Positions 1 through 8,870 of a stretch of DNA of 64,000 nucleotides are shown piece after piece. Where the stretch lies: the NCBI GenBank assembly GCA_965247735.1, contig CBDFHN010000001.1:124001-188000 (forward strand). The letters run 5' to 3'. This DNA comes from JAOXRU01 sp965247735. Lineage in GTDB: Bacteria; Bacteroidota; Bacteroidia; Flavobacteriales; Flavobacteriaceae. A program made the position numbers and the translations under genes. The number at the start of each line of letters is the position of its first letter. Positions within the stretch are counted from its first letter, which is position 1. The notes under the pieces are model-generated. The model was not told the DNA's origin, did no database searches, and saw only the letters and a list, made by a program, of their open reading frames with translations.

Positions 1-2
1 AT

Positions 3-50
3 TCTTTTAAGTACATTTTTGATGTAATAGAAGAGTTGGTAAAATTATAA
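3..50 (+). CDS. 3' end of a gene cut by the window edge
   Basis: Frame 3 is open from the first bases to a TAA at 48-50 and ends in FDVIEELVKL, which looks like the amphipathic C-terminal helix of a real protein. The stop lies 11 bases before the next gene on the same strand, so the two may share a transcript. Too little remains to name a family. The other two forward frames hit stops earlier. Confidence 0.4.
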   Translation, partial: SFKYIFDVIEELVKL

Positions 51-61
51 GATAATTACAA

Positions 62-1441
62 ATGAAAAAAAAGCTTGTTTATACCCTTGTCGGCATTGTA
101 ATAATTATACTTTGTTGTTATTTTTATAGGTATAGACAGGCTTCTTTTTTTGAAGATCGCATTCCAAGTTCTGCAACTACAATTATCAATATTGATCTTC
201 GTAAGATTGAAAATTCCTTATTAAAAGATATTGTTAAAAATCCAAGTACTGTATTTTCTTCTTCTAGTGAAGACGAAATAATTGTTGATGAAGAAGATGA
301 GCATAACTTTGGAATAACAAAAGGAGTGAAAATTCCTAGAAATATTATTCTATATGCAAATAGCACATCACTTAAAGAAGGCTTTTATAGTAGTGTCTTG
401 TCGTTAAAAGATGTGGAAGAACTACACAAGTACTTGCTTAACGAAGGTTTTGAATTGGACAAAAAAAATGAGTTGCAGTTATTTTATAAAGGTAATATCA
501 TATTTGCTACTAGGGCAGAAGAGTTAATTATTGCGTACAAGTTAGAGGATAACATAGAAGGTATCGAAAAAGTATTTTCTGAACTGTTTGTTACCACAGA
601 ATTTTTAACAAAAGATGATGAGTCTTTTAAGCAACTGGAAGCTAGTAAAAGTGAAATTACTATAGTAACTCCAGAATTGTTTTTAACCGCTAATTTTAAA
701 AAAGGAAAATTTGTTGCTAATGGAATTGTAAATAATAGCCAAAATTATTTTAGAACCAATTCTTTAACGATGTCTTCTAAGAAGGATATTGCTTTTTTTA
801 AGACACATATTAATCTTAAAACAAAAAAAGCAAGAGAGCAGTTAAAAGATTGGAAAGGGATGAAGGTATTATCAAACTATGCAAAGCTTAATACAGATAG
901 TATTGTAAATAGCTGGAATGGAAGCTTTGATTTTGAACTAAATGATGTAAGTACTAAAATAGATACGATTGTAACGTATAGTTATGATGATGATTTTAAT
1001 AAGGTGGAAGCTAAAGTTGTTCATCAAGAAATTGTTCCTAAAATGCATTTAAGATTGGGAGAAATGGAAAAGAATGGATTGTATGATTATTTGGCAACAA
1101 AAGGAGCAATCAAAATAGCAGAAACGGACACATTATTTACATTAATACCTTTATATACTTTTTATGTCAACCATTCTCCTTTAGAAATTATGACATCAAA
1201 ATATAGTAATATATCAAAAAATATTAATTCCGAATTGCTTCTAGATTGTTATTTTAATATAGAAAATTATAAGACTTCAGGATTGTGGATTCCTAGTTAT
1301 ATAGAAGATATAACAGCATTTGAATCATTAGAAACGATATCATTAAAAGTAAAAACTAATGGCAGGTTTAATTTTACCATAGATCAGAAAAATACAAATC
1401 GATATTTTTTAGGAGAATTACTTTTCCCTAGTTTGGATTAA
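62..1441 (+). CDS. membrane-anchored protein of unknown function
   Basis: This 459-residue protein was not recognised. The N-terminus has two or three lysines followed by a hydrophobic segment (about residues 4-21) and then a basic patch, which fits an uncleaved inner-membrane anchor with the rest in the periplasm. An acidic low-complexity stretch (about 60-80, rich in S, E and D) follows. The remainder alternates hydrophobic and polar residues like a mixed alpha/beta fold and ends at a predicted strand, with no cysteines clustered for catalysis. The ATG at 62 directly precedes the lysine-rich start. A perfect 8-bp terminator stem follows the gene. Similar anchored unknown proteins are common in Flavobacteriia, but no function can be assigned. 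Confidence 0.85.
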   Translation: MKKKLVYTLVGIVIIILCCYFYRYRQASFFEDRIPSSATTIINIDLRKIENSLLKDIVKNPSTVFSSSSEDEIIVDEEDEHNFGITKGVKIPRNIILYANSTSLKEGFYSSVLSLKDVEELHKYLLNEGFELDKKNELQLFYKGNIIFATRAEELIIAYKLEDNIEGIEKVFSELFVTTEFLTKDDESFKQLEASKSEITIVTPELFLTANFKKGKFVANGIVNNSQNYFRTNSLTMSSKKDIAFFKTHINLKTKKAREQLKDWKGMKVLSNYAKLNTDSIVNSWNGSFDFELNDVSTKIDTIVTYSYDDDFNKVEAKVVHQEIVPKMHLRLGEMEKNGLYDYLATKGAIKIAETDTLFTLIPLYTFYVNHSPLEIMTSKYSNISKNINSELLLDCYFNIENYKTSGLWIPSYIEDITAFESLETISLKVKTNGRFNFTIDQKNTNRYFLGELLFPSLD

Positions 1442-1456
1442 CTTAGAAACAAAAAA

Positions 1457-1497
1457 AATACCCTAACTAGTATTAGAAAGGGTATTAATAGTTATTT
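1457..1497. terminator. bidirectional intrinsic terminator
   Basis: AATACCCT (1457-1464) pairs perfectly with AGGGTATT (1479-1486). A-tracts lie on the left and T-rich sequence on the right, so the stem can end both the rightward gene before it and the leftward thioredoxin-like gene after it. Confidence 0.7.
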
Positions 1498-1504
1498 TTA
1501 TTAT

Positions 1505-2041
1505 TTACTTATCTGATTTAGAGGAATAGGTATTCCAGTCTTTATCTTTATATATATCATCACCAAAATATCTGGCAATTTTCATAAAACCATCAGGTTT
1601 TTGATATCCAGGAACTGGAGACAACACTTTTTTATTAGCATCTAGAAATATCACAGTAGGATAGCTTAATTTTCCTTGCATTAAAGTAGCGGCCAACTCA
1701 TGATAACCTCTTCTTCCTGATGCAATATATTTAAATGTTTTTCCTCTAAAAGTAATATCTTCTTTTTGCTCACCATCTAGTTTTACCATATAGAATTTGG
1801 TTTGCATATATGCAGCAACTTCTGGGTTCTGAAAAGTATCTTTGTCCATTTTTTTACACCATCCACACCAATCTGTGTATACATCTATAAAAATTTTCTT
1901 AGGATTTTTTTCAGACTCTGTTAATGCTACAGCTTCTTCAAAGCTAATCCAATTGACTACTTTACTTTTTTGTTGTGCATTTGTTATTTGACAACTACCT
2001 ATAATTAAGGCTATTATCAATATTCGATTTAGGGTTTTCAT
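1505..2041 (-). CDS. secreted thioredoxin-like protein (DUF255/Thioredoxin_7 type)
   Basis: The 178-residue protein begins with a hydrophobic signal sequence (about residues 5-22, ending NAQ), so it is exported to the periplasm. A thioredoxin fold follows. The active-site pair is CGWC at residues 59-62, inside the context DVYTDWCGWCKKM typical of the Thioredoxin_7/DUF255 group. A cis-proline motif (YPTVIFLD) lies near residue 128. Such proteins reduce or isomerise disulphides of envelope proteins; the partner is not known. The gene stands alone, with a terminator just beyond its stop and lysA upstream in the same direction after a 45-base gap. Function in periplasmic redox is inferred from the CxxC motif and signal peptide. 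Confidence 0.88.
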   Translation of the reverse strand: MKTLNRILIIALIIGSCQITNAQQKSKVVNWISFEEAVALTESEKNPKKIFIDVYTDWCGWCKKMDKDTFQNPEVAAYMQTKFYMVKLDGEQKEDITFRGKTFKYIASGRRGYHELAATLMQGKLSYPTVIFLDANKKVLSPVPGYQKPDGFMKIARYFGDDIYKDKDWNTYSSKSDK

Positions 2042-2086
2042 TGTTTTATCAATTTGTGGTAAAGATACAACAAAAAAAAGAGTGTT

Positions 2087-3334
2087 TTATTTTACAGATG
2101 CTTTGGTTTTTTTTACAGGAGCAAATAACTTTTCATGATCTACTTGGTTTCTAATTAAGTCATCAAAAGTTTCTCGCTCTCTAATTAGATATGCTTTTTC
2201 GTTATGCCAAAGTACTTCAGGAGGCCTAAATCTAGAGTTATAATTACTAGACATTGTATGGCAATATGCTCCAGCATTTTTAAAACATAAAACATCACCT
2301 TCGTTAATTTCACTTATTCTTCTATTGGTACCAAATGTATCTGTTTCACAAATATAACCTACCACAGAATAGAAACGTTCTCTTCCTTTTGGATTAGAAA
2401 TATTTAGAATTTTATGTTCAGATCCATATAACATTGGTCTTATTAAGTGATTAAAACCTGAATCGATACTAGCAAAAACGGTAGAAGTAGTTTGTTTTAC
2501 AACATTTACTTTTGCTAAAAAGTGACCAGCTTCACTAACCAAAAATTTACCAGGCTCAAAAGCTAGGGTTAAATTTTTTCCTTGTTCAGCACAGAACTCA
2601 TTAAATCTTTTCCCTAGTTTCTCTCCCAATTCTTCAATATTGGTTTCAATATCTCCTTCTTTATATGGAACTTTAAAACCACTACCAAAATCGATAAATT
2701 CTAAATTATCAAAGTTTTTTGCAGTTTCAAAAAGTATATCTGTAGCATATAAGAAAACATCAATATCTAATATGTCACTACCAGTATGCATATGAATCCC
2801 GTTAATATTCATATTTGTATTTTCAACAATACGCAACAAATGTGGTATCTGATGAATACTAATACCAAATTTAGAATCGATATGACCTACAGAGATGTTG
2901 GCATTACCACCAGCCATAACATGTGGGTTAATTCTAATACAAACAGGGACTTTTGGGTGTTTACTTCCAAATTGTTCTAATATCGATAAGTTATCAATAT
3001 TAATTTGTACGCCTAAAACTGATGCTTCTTCTATTTCTTCTAAGGAAACACCATTTGGAGTGAATATTATATTTTCAGGTTTAAAACCTGCTAATAATCC
3101 TAGTTTTACCTCTTGTATGGATACGGTATCTAAACCACTACCTAACGAATTCATCAATTTCAAAATCGTAAGGTTTGATAATGCTTTTACAGCATAGTTT
3201 AACCTTAGCTTTTTTACACCAGAAAAAGCTTTTGTCAATCTGTTGTATTGACTAGTTATTTTTCCTCCATCATACACATATAATGGACTTCCAAATTCCG
3301 AAGCAATTTTTAAAAGGTTTTTTTCTGTCATCAT
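2087..3334 (-). CDS. lysA: diaminopimelate decarboxylase
   Basis: This cytosolic PLP enzyme converts meso-diaminopimelate to lysine and CO2, the last step of lysine synthesis. It is a fold-III decarboxylase of 415 residues, the usual length. The PLP lysine is K50 in the motif NYAVKAL. Later motifs are HMHTGSDI, the glycine-rich FGSGF near residue 216, EPGKFLV, and the C-terminal active-site segment KNAGAYCHTM. Two adjacent ATG codons (3334 and 3331) could start it. A clear promoter lies 23-53 bases upstream. dapD, from the same pathway, is also in this window (30.6-31.4 kb) but is not linked. Confidence 0.97.
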   Translation of the reverse strand: MMTEKNLLKIASEFGSPLYVYDGGKITSQYNRLTKAFSGVKKLRLNYAVKALSNLTILKLMNSLGSGLDTVSIQEVKLGLLAGFKPENIIFTPNGVSLEEIEEASVLGVQINIDNLSILEQFGSKHPKVPVCIRINPHVMAGGNANISVGHIDSKFGISIHQIPHLLRIVENTNMNINGIHMHTGSDILDIDVFLYATDILFETAKNFDNLEFIDFGSGFKVPYKEGDIETNIEELGEKLGKRFNEFCAEQGKNLTLAFEPGKFLVSEAGHFLAKVNVVKQTTSTVFASIDSGFNHLIRPMLYGSEHKILNISNPKGRERFYSVVGYICETDTFGTNRRISEINEGDVLCFKNAGAYCHTMSSNYNSRFRPPEVLWHNEKAYLIRERETFDDLIRNQVDHEKLFAPVKKTKASVK

Positions 3335-3356
3335 CTTTTTTATATATTTTAAAAAG

Positions 3357-3387
3357 CAAATCTAATACGTTCTGTATGAGAACACAA
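3357..3387 (-). promoter_or_regulatory. lysA promoter (TTG-N20-TAGATTTG)
   Basis: On the minus strand TAGATTTG (complement of 3357-3364) matches TAnnTTTG exactly. A TTG (complement of 3385-3387) sits 20 bases upstream. The predicted 5' leader is about 15-20 bases. Confidence 0.65.
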
Positions 3388-3527
3388 AATAAAAAACAAA
3401 AAATATAATAATTAAACAAAATGTTATATTTATAACAATCATTTGTTTTTGTCAGTATGTTTGGCAGCTGCAAAGTAAGAAAATGGCATTAAATTCAAGG
3501 AGTATAACTATATTTTTATACTGTTTT

Positions 3528-4589
3528 TTAATCTCCATCAGTATCAGTAGTGGTTATGATGATTGACAAGGTACTTCGTACATCGTTTCCTAATAATACG
3601 ATTAGTTTTTTGTATTCATTATAGGCAGCTGTTACTTGATCATGATTTGTTGTAATGGCATCGAATAATGGATTTGATATAGCATTTAGTGAACTTTTTG
3701 TGGCTGATAACTGCGATTTCAGATCATTACTAAGTTTATCATCTTTGGTTATTGATGCTATTTTATCAGATAAACCAAGTCCATTTGTATTGAAAAACAA
3801 CTGTTCTATACTGTTGATATTTTCAATAAGTAAAGCGATCGAGGTTTTGCTAAACTGTGCTTGAATAAGTTTTGGATCTCTATTTGATGATTTCTCTAAA
3901 CCAGCAGGCTTACCAACTTTGGTCTTTTTAGAAGTATCAATTACATTGTATGTTCCATTATAAATTAGATTTAGAGAAGCATCAATTCCTGTTCCTGTAT
4001 TTTCAATTAGCGTATTTGCATAATTATCACCAGATCCCCATAACAATTCTAAACTATTGGCATTTGTAGCTAGTTCTTCTGCGATTAATTTTAAGTATTG
4101 TTTTCTTTTTCCATCTTCAAATGAGGTAAGTGTACTAGTCTCATTAGTGTTAAATATAAAGTATTCAATGGCTGATAATGATTTTACTTGTGTGCTAAAA
4201 CTTGTAATTAACTCAGGAGTAATTGTTGCATTATTTGTAATAAAGTTTTCAATAGCATTTGGATTTGTTGGCCAGTTATACAATTTTAGATTGTAGTATT
4301 GCGCTCTAGATGGTCCAATATTAAAGGTATAAATATTGGCATATGCTTTTGCAGTTATTTTCCATTGTTGTTTTGCTGCTTCTAGGTTTATTGTTGATAC
4401 CTGATTTGTAAATGTATTGATAACATCGTTTAGTAAAGCAGCTTCTTTGTTAAATGTTTTTATTTTTGGGACTATTATAGTATTTGTAATATCCGAAATC
4501 ATTTTTTTTGTATCAAAAGTAGGGGAGTCGTCACTACTAGAACAAGATAGTAATGCTAAAAATAATAAGGTAAGTATTGATTTTTTCAT
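3528..4589 (-). CDS. imelysin-family lipoprotein with altered GxHxxE motif
   Basis: This 353-residue protein starts with a lipoprotein signal (LLSC, Cys16, followed by serines and aspartates), so it is likely anchored in the outer membrane facing the periplasm. The body resembles the imelysin/peptidase M75 family (IrpA, ICMP, EfeO M75), whose members take part in iron uptake or binding. The position of the family motif GxHxxE reads SLSAIE (137-142): the glutamate is kept, but glycine and histidine are replaced by serines. It is the last gene of an operon behind the di-heme protein, 18 bases after its stop. It may keep the fold but bind metal differently from its full-motif paralogue at 6.1-7.3 kb. 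Family assignment is fairly secure; the role is inferred from context. Confidence 0.85.
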   Translation of the reverse strand: MKKSILTLLFLALLSCSSSDDSPTFDTKKMISDITNTIIVPKIKTFNKEAALLNDVINTFTNQVSTINLEAAKQQWKITAKAYANIYTFNIGPSRAQYYNLKLYNWPTNPNAIENFITNNATITPELITSFSTQVKSLSAIEYFIFNTNETSTLTSFEDGKRKQYLKLIAEELATNANSLELLWGSGDNYANTLIENTGTGIDASLNLIYNGTYNVIDTSKKTKVGKPAGLEKSSNRDPKLIQAQFSKTSIALLIENINSIEQLFFNTNGLGLSDKIASITKDDKLSNDLKSQLSATKSSLNAISNPLFDAITTNHDQVTAAYNEYKKLIVLLGNDVRSTLSIIITTTDTDGD

Positions 4590-4607
4590 CAGATTAGATT
4601 TGTAATT

Positions 4608-6008
4608 TTATAATGAATTAATGAAAGCTATTATGTCTTCTCGCTCTTTTGAGCTTAGCTTCATAAATTTCGATTTTGTTTTTTCAGCTTCTCCACCATG
4701 CCATAAAATTGCTTCTTCAATGTTTCTGGCTCTACCATCATGTAATAAAAAGGTATGTTTGTTTACGGTTTCTATGAGACCAATTCCCCATAAAGGTTGC
4801 GTTCTCCATTCAGATCCTGTAGCTTTAAAGTCGGGTCTATTATCAGCAAGCTCTGCTCCCATATCGTGCAATAAAAAATCAGAATAGGGATGTATGGAAA
4901 TGTTTTCTAAGTGTTTATTAAAGGAATATGTTGCTGTCCTTAAATCAGTAGCATGGCATTTGACACAGCCAACATCTGTAAATAAGGCTTTACCGTTTAA
5001 TACATTTTCTTCTTTATAATTCCGTCTTTTGGGTACAGCTAATGCACTTTGATAAAAATGAAAAGCATCTAGTTGTTTGTCGGTAACTTCAGGATCGCCT
5101 CCATTTGCAGCAGTTTGGCAACTATTTTGTGGATCTGGGCAATTGGCATCCTTAAATATTGATGTGGTTAATCCCATATCACCATTTAATGCACCTGCAA
5201 TTTGTTGTCTAAGATTTGGTTGGTTTGCTTTCCATCCGAATCTTCCAATTTTTGTAGTTTTTTGTACAGCATCCCAGACGTAATTTGCTTTTCCTGATAT
5301 TCCGTCATTATCGGCATCAAATTCATCTTCATTGCTTAATATTTCTTGTTCAGATAATGCATCAATAAGTCCAAGACCAATAACTTGTTGCCCAACTCTT
5401 GGTGAAATTAACACACCTGATAAGGATCCAAATTGTTCATCGTAAAAGGTATATGTTGGTTTTCTTAGTTCATATGCGGTACCATCTGGGTATGTCCCAC
5501 TGATAAGTTCATAAGTAATTTCTGTTTTGGCTTCATAAGATATTCCAATATTGGCTCTGTCTTGTAATTGATCACCATAAAAAGGGACAGCAACTGGTCC
5601 TCCATGTGGATTTTGACCTGAAAGACTAAGCCTTACTAGAAAACCTGAAGAATTTTGCCCCTTTGTAGATGGAGGTTTACCTCTTCCATCTTTTAAATGG
5701 CAACTGGCACAAGCTCTGGAATTAAATGTAGGCCCCAAACCATCTATTGAGGTAGTGGATGCTGGTGAAGAAACCCAAGAGGTATTAAACAATGAATTTC
5801 CAGAACCAAAAGCACTTTCTTCTACTAAAGTTAATCCATCTATAGCATGTCCAAAGGCATTATTACTTGTAGAATTGACGCTAAGGTGGGCGGTTAAGAA
5901 TTCTTCTCCTTCTGCATAAACAGGAGTATAGTTGTTATCATCATCTTTACAACTATAAAAAGATATAATTATAATAAATAGACTTAATAATCGATAAAAA
6001 ATTGGCAT
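4608..6008 (-). CDS. di-heme oxidoreductase-like lipoprotein (DHOR, DUF1111)
   Basis: The 466-residue protein has a lipoprotein signal (SFYSC, Cys20) and two c-type heme sites, CASCH at 100-104 and CVKCH at 348-352. This is the standard layout of the DHOR/DUF1111 family, sometimes annotated as thiol oxidoreductase. It would be matured by the cytochrome c machinery in the periplasm. A DxDxDGISGK segment near 230-240 may bind calcium. Imelysin genes stand on both sides in the same direction, an arrangement also known from Pseudomonas around the icmP gene. This suggests the heme protein works with imelysins in iron reduction, oxidation or uptake. The electron donor and acceptor cannot be read from sequence. 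Confidence 0.93.
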   Translation of the reverse strand: MPIFYRLLSLFIIIISFYSCKDDDNNYTPVYAEGEEFLTAHLSVNSTSNNAFGHAIDGLTLVEESAFGSGNSLFNTSWVSSPASTTSIDGLGPTFNSRACASCHLKDGRGKPPSTKGQNSSGFLVRLSLSGQNPHGGPVAVPFYGDQLQDRANIGISYEAKTEITYELISGTYPDGTAYELRKPTYTFYDEQFGSLSGVLISPRVGQQVIGLGLIDALSEQEILSNEDEFDADNDGISGKANYVWDAVQKTTKIGRFGWKANQPNLRQQIAGALNGDMGLTTSIFKDANCPDPQNSCQTAANGGDPEVTDKQLDAFHFYQSALAVPKRRNYKEENVLNGKALFTDVGCVKCHATDLRTATYSFNKHLENISIHPYSDFLLHDMGAELADNRPDFKATGSEWRTQPLWGIGLIETVNKHTFLLHDGRARNIEEAILWHGGEAEKTKSKFMKLSSKEREDIIAFINSL

Positions 6009-6032
6009 ATCCCGGTATTTTAAAAACTGGAA

Positions 6033-6058
6033 AATCCCGAAGATGATTCTTCGGGATT
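6033..6058 (-). terminator. intercistronic hairpin inside the imelysin-DHOR operon
   Basis: A 10-bp perfect stem (6033-6042 with 6049-6058, loop of 6) lies in the 85-base gap between the first imelysin gene and the DHOR gene. On the minus strand only four T follow it, so it may act as a leaky terminator or as a 3' end that stabilises the first gene's message. Confidence 0.5.
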
Positions 6059-6093
6059 AATTAATAATGGACTAGTGTCTTGTATAAAGCTTC

Positions 6094-7296
6094 TTACTTA
6101 AGATTTATACCAATTGTACTAGCGGATGCACTAATTTCATTTGCAAATGCTTTTAGCGCAGTAACACCTTGCATTACTGGGCCTTGAGTAGCATCGGTGG
6201 ATAGTTCACTTACAATTAATAAATCAAAAGGATCTGAATGGTTTGCAATAGCAGTTACTTTTTCCATAGCAGCATCAGCTGCATCTTTTAATTTTTGCGC
6301 TTGTGTTTCATCGGCTTGTTTTACAAGATCGTAAAAAGAAGCACCTTTAATGTCACCATAAGAACCAAAAATAACATTAACAGTTCCTTGTGCATTGGCC
6401 AAAATATCTCTGTGTGTATTATCAGCAAAACAAGAATGCTCTAATTCTTGACCTGATTCATCAATTCCTGATGTTTCATCAACAGGAACTTGCATTCTTT
6501 CATGCGCTAATTCATCATTAGCGATAAAAAAGGAACCTTTAACTGCGATTATTAGTGCTGTAGTTTCATCTAATTTTTCAAAGATAGTTCTGTAAGTTCC
6601 ACCAACAGCCCATGTATCTACAAGCTTTTTCAAATCACTTACTACTAAATCAGTAACTACTTTTAAATAAGTTGTTCTTCTATCGGAATTAGCTGCAGTA
6701 GTATAATCCATATAAGTACGTAAGCCTTTTTTCTTCTCTGCTGGTATAGTATTATCCTGTCCCCATAATAAGAACTCAATTGCATGCCACCCAGTGCTCA
6801 CAGATTCATCACCTGCAGCTGTGTTTTTACCAATAATGGTTAGTTCATCTAAAGTAATAGTAGCATCAGAAATAATACTAGTATAATTACCAGCATATGG
6901 TTCTGTACCAATTTTTACATAATCGATATAACCTTCGTCTATTGGCCAAGCATTTAATTGACCTTCATTGTTCGGACCAGCATTTGAATCTATCGGTCCA
7001 TCAGATTCTCTATACGCTTCTGTTTGTCCATAAGGCTCACGAGCAGCCAACCATGCTGTTTTTGCAGCGTTAAAACCTGCTTCTGTTGGAGCAGTAGTAA
7101 ATGCATTTACTTTATCTTGTAATTCAATTGCCTTATCATACGAATCTTTATAAGATTGGTAAACAATATTAGCGTAGTTTTTAATTACATCCGCCTTAGT
7201 TACATTAGCAGCTGAACTGTTGTCATCATCACTAGAACAACTCCAAGCTACTAATGCTACAATTGCAATAATTGATAATTTCGAAATTCTTTTCAT
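6094..7296 (-). CDS. imelysin-family lipoprotein (IrpA-like, intact GxHxxE)
   Basis: This 400-residue protein has a lipoprotein signal with the cleavage box AWSC (Cys20), followed by SSDDD, typical of Bacteroidota surface-directed lipoproteins. The imelysin domain fills the rest. The diagnostic motif GWHAIE is at 169-174, giving the putative metal-binding His171 and Glu174. Further family blocks include NAWPIDEGYID near 115-125 and HERMQVPVD near 260-270. Members such as IrpA are iron-regulated and needed for iron uptake; proteolysis is doubtful in most. It leads a three-gene operon (imelysin, DHOR, second imelysin). A strong promoter and a 25-bp imperfect palindrome over the expected transcription start point to regulation by a repressor, perhaps iron-responsive. 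Confidence 0.93.
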   Translation of the reverse strand: MKRISKLSIIAIVALVAWSCSSDDDNSSAANVTKADVIKNYANIVYQSYKDSYDKAIELQDKVNAFTTAPTEAGFNAAKTAWLAAREPYGQTEAYRESDGPIDSNAGPNNEGQLNAWPIDEGYIDYVKIGTEPYAGNYTSIISDATITLDELTIIGKNTAAGDESVSTGWHAIEFLLWGQDNTIPAEKKKGLRTYMDYTTAANSDRRTTYLKVVTDLVVSDLKKLVDTWAVGGTYRTIFEKLDETTALIIAVKGSFFIANDELAHERMQVPVDETSGIDESGQELEHSCFADNTHRDILANAQGTVNVIFGSYGDIKGASFYDLVKQADETQAQKLKDAADAAMEKVTAIANHSDPFDLLIVSELSTDATQGPVMQGVTALKAFANEISASASTIGINLK

Positions 7297-7307
7297 CTTT
7301 TTTATTG

Positions 7308-7366
7308 TTAATTAAGATTAAGTCTAAATTAAGCGCAAACTTACTATGTTTTTCACAATAACAAAA
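7308..7366 (-). promoter_or_regulatory. promoter and candidate operator of the imelysin operon
   Basis: On the minus strand TAAGTTTG (complement of 7336-7343) matches TAnnTTTG, with TTTTG (complement of 7362-7366) 18 bases upstream. Bases 7308-7332 form an imperfect palindrome with arms TTAATTnAGA and TCTnAATTAA, centred at 7320. The arms would overlap the transcription start about 7 bases below the -7 box, which is where a repressor would bind. The palindrome is seen directly; a Fur- or DtxR-type regulator is an inference from the iron-related operon. Confidence 0.55.
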
Positions 7367-7578
7367 CATTATTAAGATTTATTTTAAATAAAAATAACAT
7401 AGGTCAATTAAACTTTTTTTGATAAAGGTTTGTATTTTAAACATCCGATAAACTGACATTTTTTTAGCCCAAAAAATATAATATTTTTAAAAATGGGTAA
7501 CTACGTGATGTATAACGGAGTTGTAGATTTTGTTTTTGCTTATTTTTAAAATTATTAGTGTAATTAAAGTGGGTTTGC

Positions 7579-7586
7579 TACATTTG
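7579..7586 (+). promoter_or_regulatory. sucC -7 promoter element
   Basis: TACATTTG matches TAnnTTTG and ends 28 bases before the sucC ATG. No clean TTG lies at the -33 position, so only the -7 box is claimed. Confidence 0.5.
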
Positions 7587-7614
7587 TTGTATTAAAAACT
7601 GAAGTTTTAGAAAA

Positions 7615-8817
7615 ATGAATTTACACGAATATCAGGGAAAAGAAATATTAGCAAGTTTTGGAGTACGTATCCAGAGAGGTATTGTAGCACATAACGCTAA
7701 AGAAGCTGTTGTTGCAGCAAAACAATTAACTGAAGAAACAGGTACTGGATGGCACGTGATTAAAGCTCAGGTACATGCTGGTGGACGTGGTAAAGGTGGT
7801 GGAGTTAAACTTGCCAAGAACCTTACTGAATTAGAAACTATTGCAGGACAAATTATAGGTATGGATTTGGTAACTCCTCAAACTTCAGCAGAAGGAAAAA
7901 GAGTTCACCAAGTATTGGTTTGCGAAGATGTTTATTATCCTGGTGATAGTGAAACGAGCGAATTTTATATGTCAGTACTTTTAAATAGAGCGACTGGTAG
8001 AAATATGATTATGTATTCTACAGAAGGTGGAATGGATATTGAAACTGTAGCTGAAAATACACCACACCTTATATTTACAGAAGAAATTGATCCAGCAGCG
8101 GGCTTATTGCCTTTTCAAGCTAGAAAGATTGCTTTTAACCTAGGTCTTTCCGGAACAGCTTTTAAAGAAATGACGAAGTTTGTATCTTGTTTGTACAAGG
8201 CATATGTAAGTAGTGATTCTAGTCTTTTTGAAATTAATCCTGTATTAAAGACATCTGATGATAAAATTATGGCTGTTGATGCTAAAGTTTCTTTAGATGA
8301 AAATGCATTATACCGTCATAAAGATTATGTAGAGATGCGTGATATTCGTGAGGAAAATGCAATTGAAGTAGAGGCTAAAGAATTAGGACTTAACTATGTT
8401 GATCTTGATGGTAACGTTGGATGTATGGTTAACGGTGCTGGTTTGGCAATGGCAACTATGGATTTAATTAAAATGGCAGGTGGTGAACCAGCTAACTTTT
8501 TAGATGTTGGTGGTACTGCTGACGCTAAACGTGTTGAAGCTGCTTTTAGAATCATTTTAAAAGATGATGATGTAAAAGCTATCTTGATAAATATCTTTGG
8601 TGGTATTGTAAGATGTGATCGTGTTGCTCAAGGTATCGTAGATGCTTATAAGAACATGGACGAGCAAGGAGAAGCAATTAAAGTGCCTATTATTGTACGT
8701 TTACAAGGTACTAATGCTGAGCAAGCAAAAGAATTAATTGATAATGCAGGTTTGGCTGTACACTCTGTAGTACAATTTCAAGAAGCTGCTGATAAAGTAA
8801 AAGAAGTTTTAGCATAA
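7615..8817 (+). CDS. sucC: succinate--CoA ligase (ADP-forming), beta subunit
   Basis: This TCA-cycle enzyme subunit binds nucleotide and, with the alpha subunit SucD, interconverts succinyl-CoA and succinate with phosphorylation of ADP or GDP. The 400-residue length and the opening MNLHEYQGKEIL are diagnostic. The ATP-grasp domain occupies about residues 1-240, with the glycine-rich GGRGKGGGVK near 53-62. The C-terminal CoA-ligase domain carries NGAGLAMATMD, FLDVGG and NIFGGI, which shape the phosphohistidine transfer site with SucD. sucD is not adjacent, as is common in Flavobacteriia. A strong terminator follows directly, so it is transcribed alone. Confidence 0.98.
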   Translation: MNLHEYQGKEILASFGVRIQRGIVAHNAKEAVVAAKQLTEETGTGWHVIKAQVHAGGRGKGGGVKLAKNLTELETIAGQIIGMDLVTPQTSAEGKRVHQVLVCEDVYYPGDSETSEFYMSVLLNRATGRNMIMYSTEGGMDIETVAENTPHLIFTEEIDPAAGLLPFQARKIAFNLGLSGTAFKEMTKFVSCLYKAYVSSDSSLFEINPVLKTSDDKIMAVDAKVSLDENALYRHKDYVEMRDIREENAIEVEAKELGLNYVDLDGNVGCMVNGAGLAMATMDLIKMAGGEPANFLDVGGTADAKRVEAAFRIILKDDDVKAILINIFGGIVRCDRVAQGIVDAYKNMDEQGEAIKVPIIVRLQGTNAEQAKELIDNAGLAVHSVVQFQEAADKVKEVLA

Positions 8818-8838
8818 GCTATTACCTTTTTAATATAT

Positions 8839-8870
8839 AAAAAGACTGTCTTAATTGGCAGTCTTTTTTT
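8839..8870 (+). terminator. sucC terminator
   Basis: AAAAAGACTG (8839-8848) pairs with CAGTCTTTTT (8859-8868), followed by more T. It lies 22 bases after the sucC stop. Confidence 0.85.

Noticed and set aside
3270..3473. Leftward frame of 67 codons upstream of lysA
   Set aside because: It overlaps the lysA start and promoter in another frame and is rich in residues encoded by AT-rich non-coding DNA.
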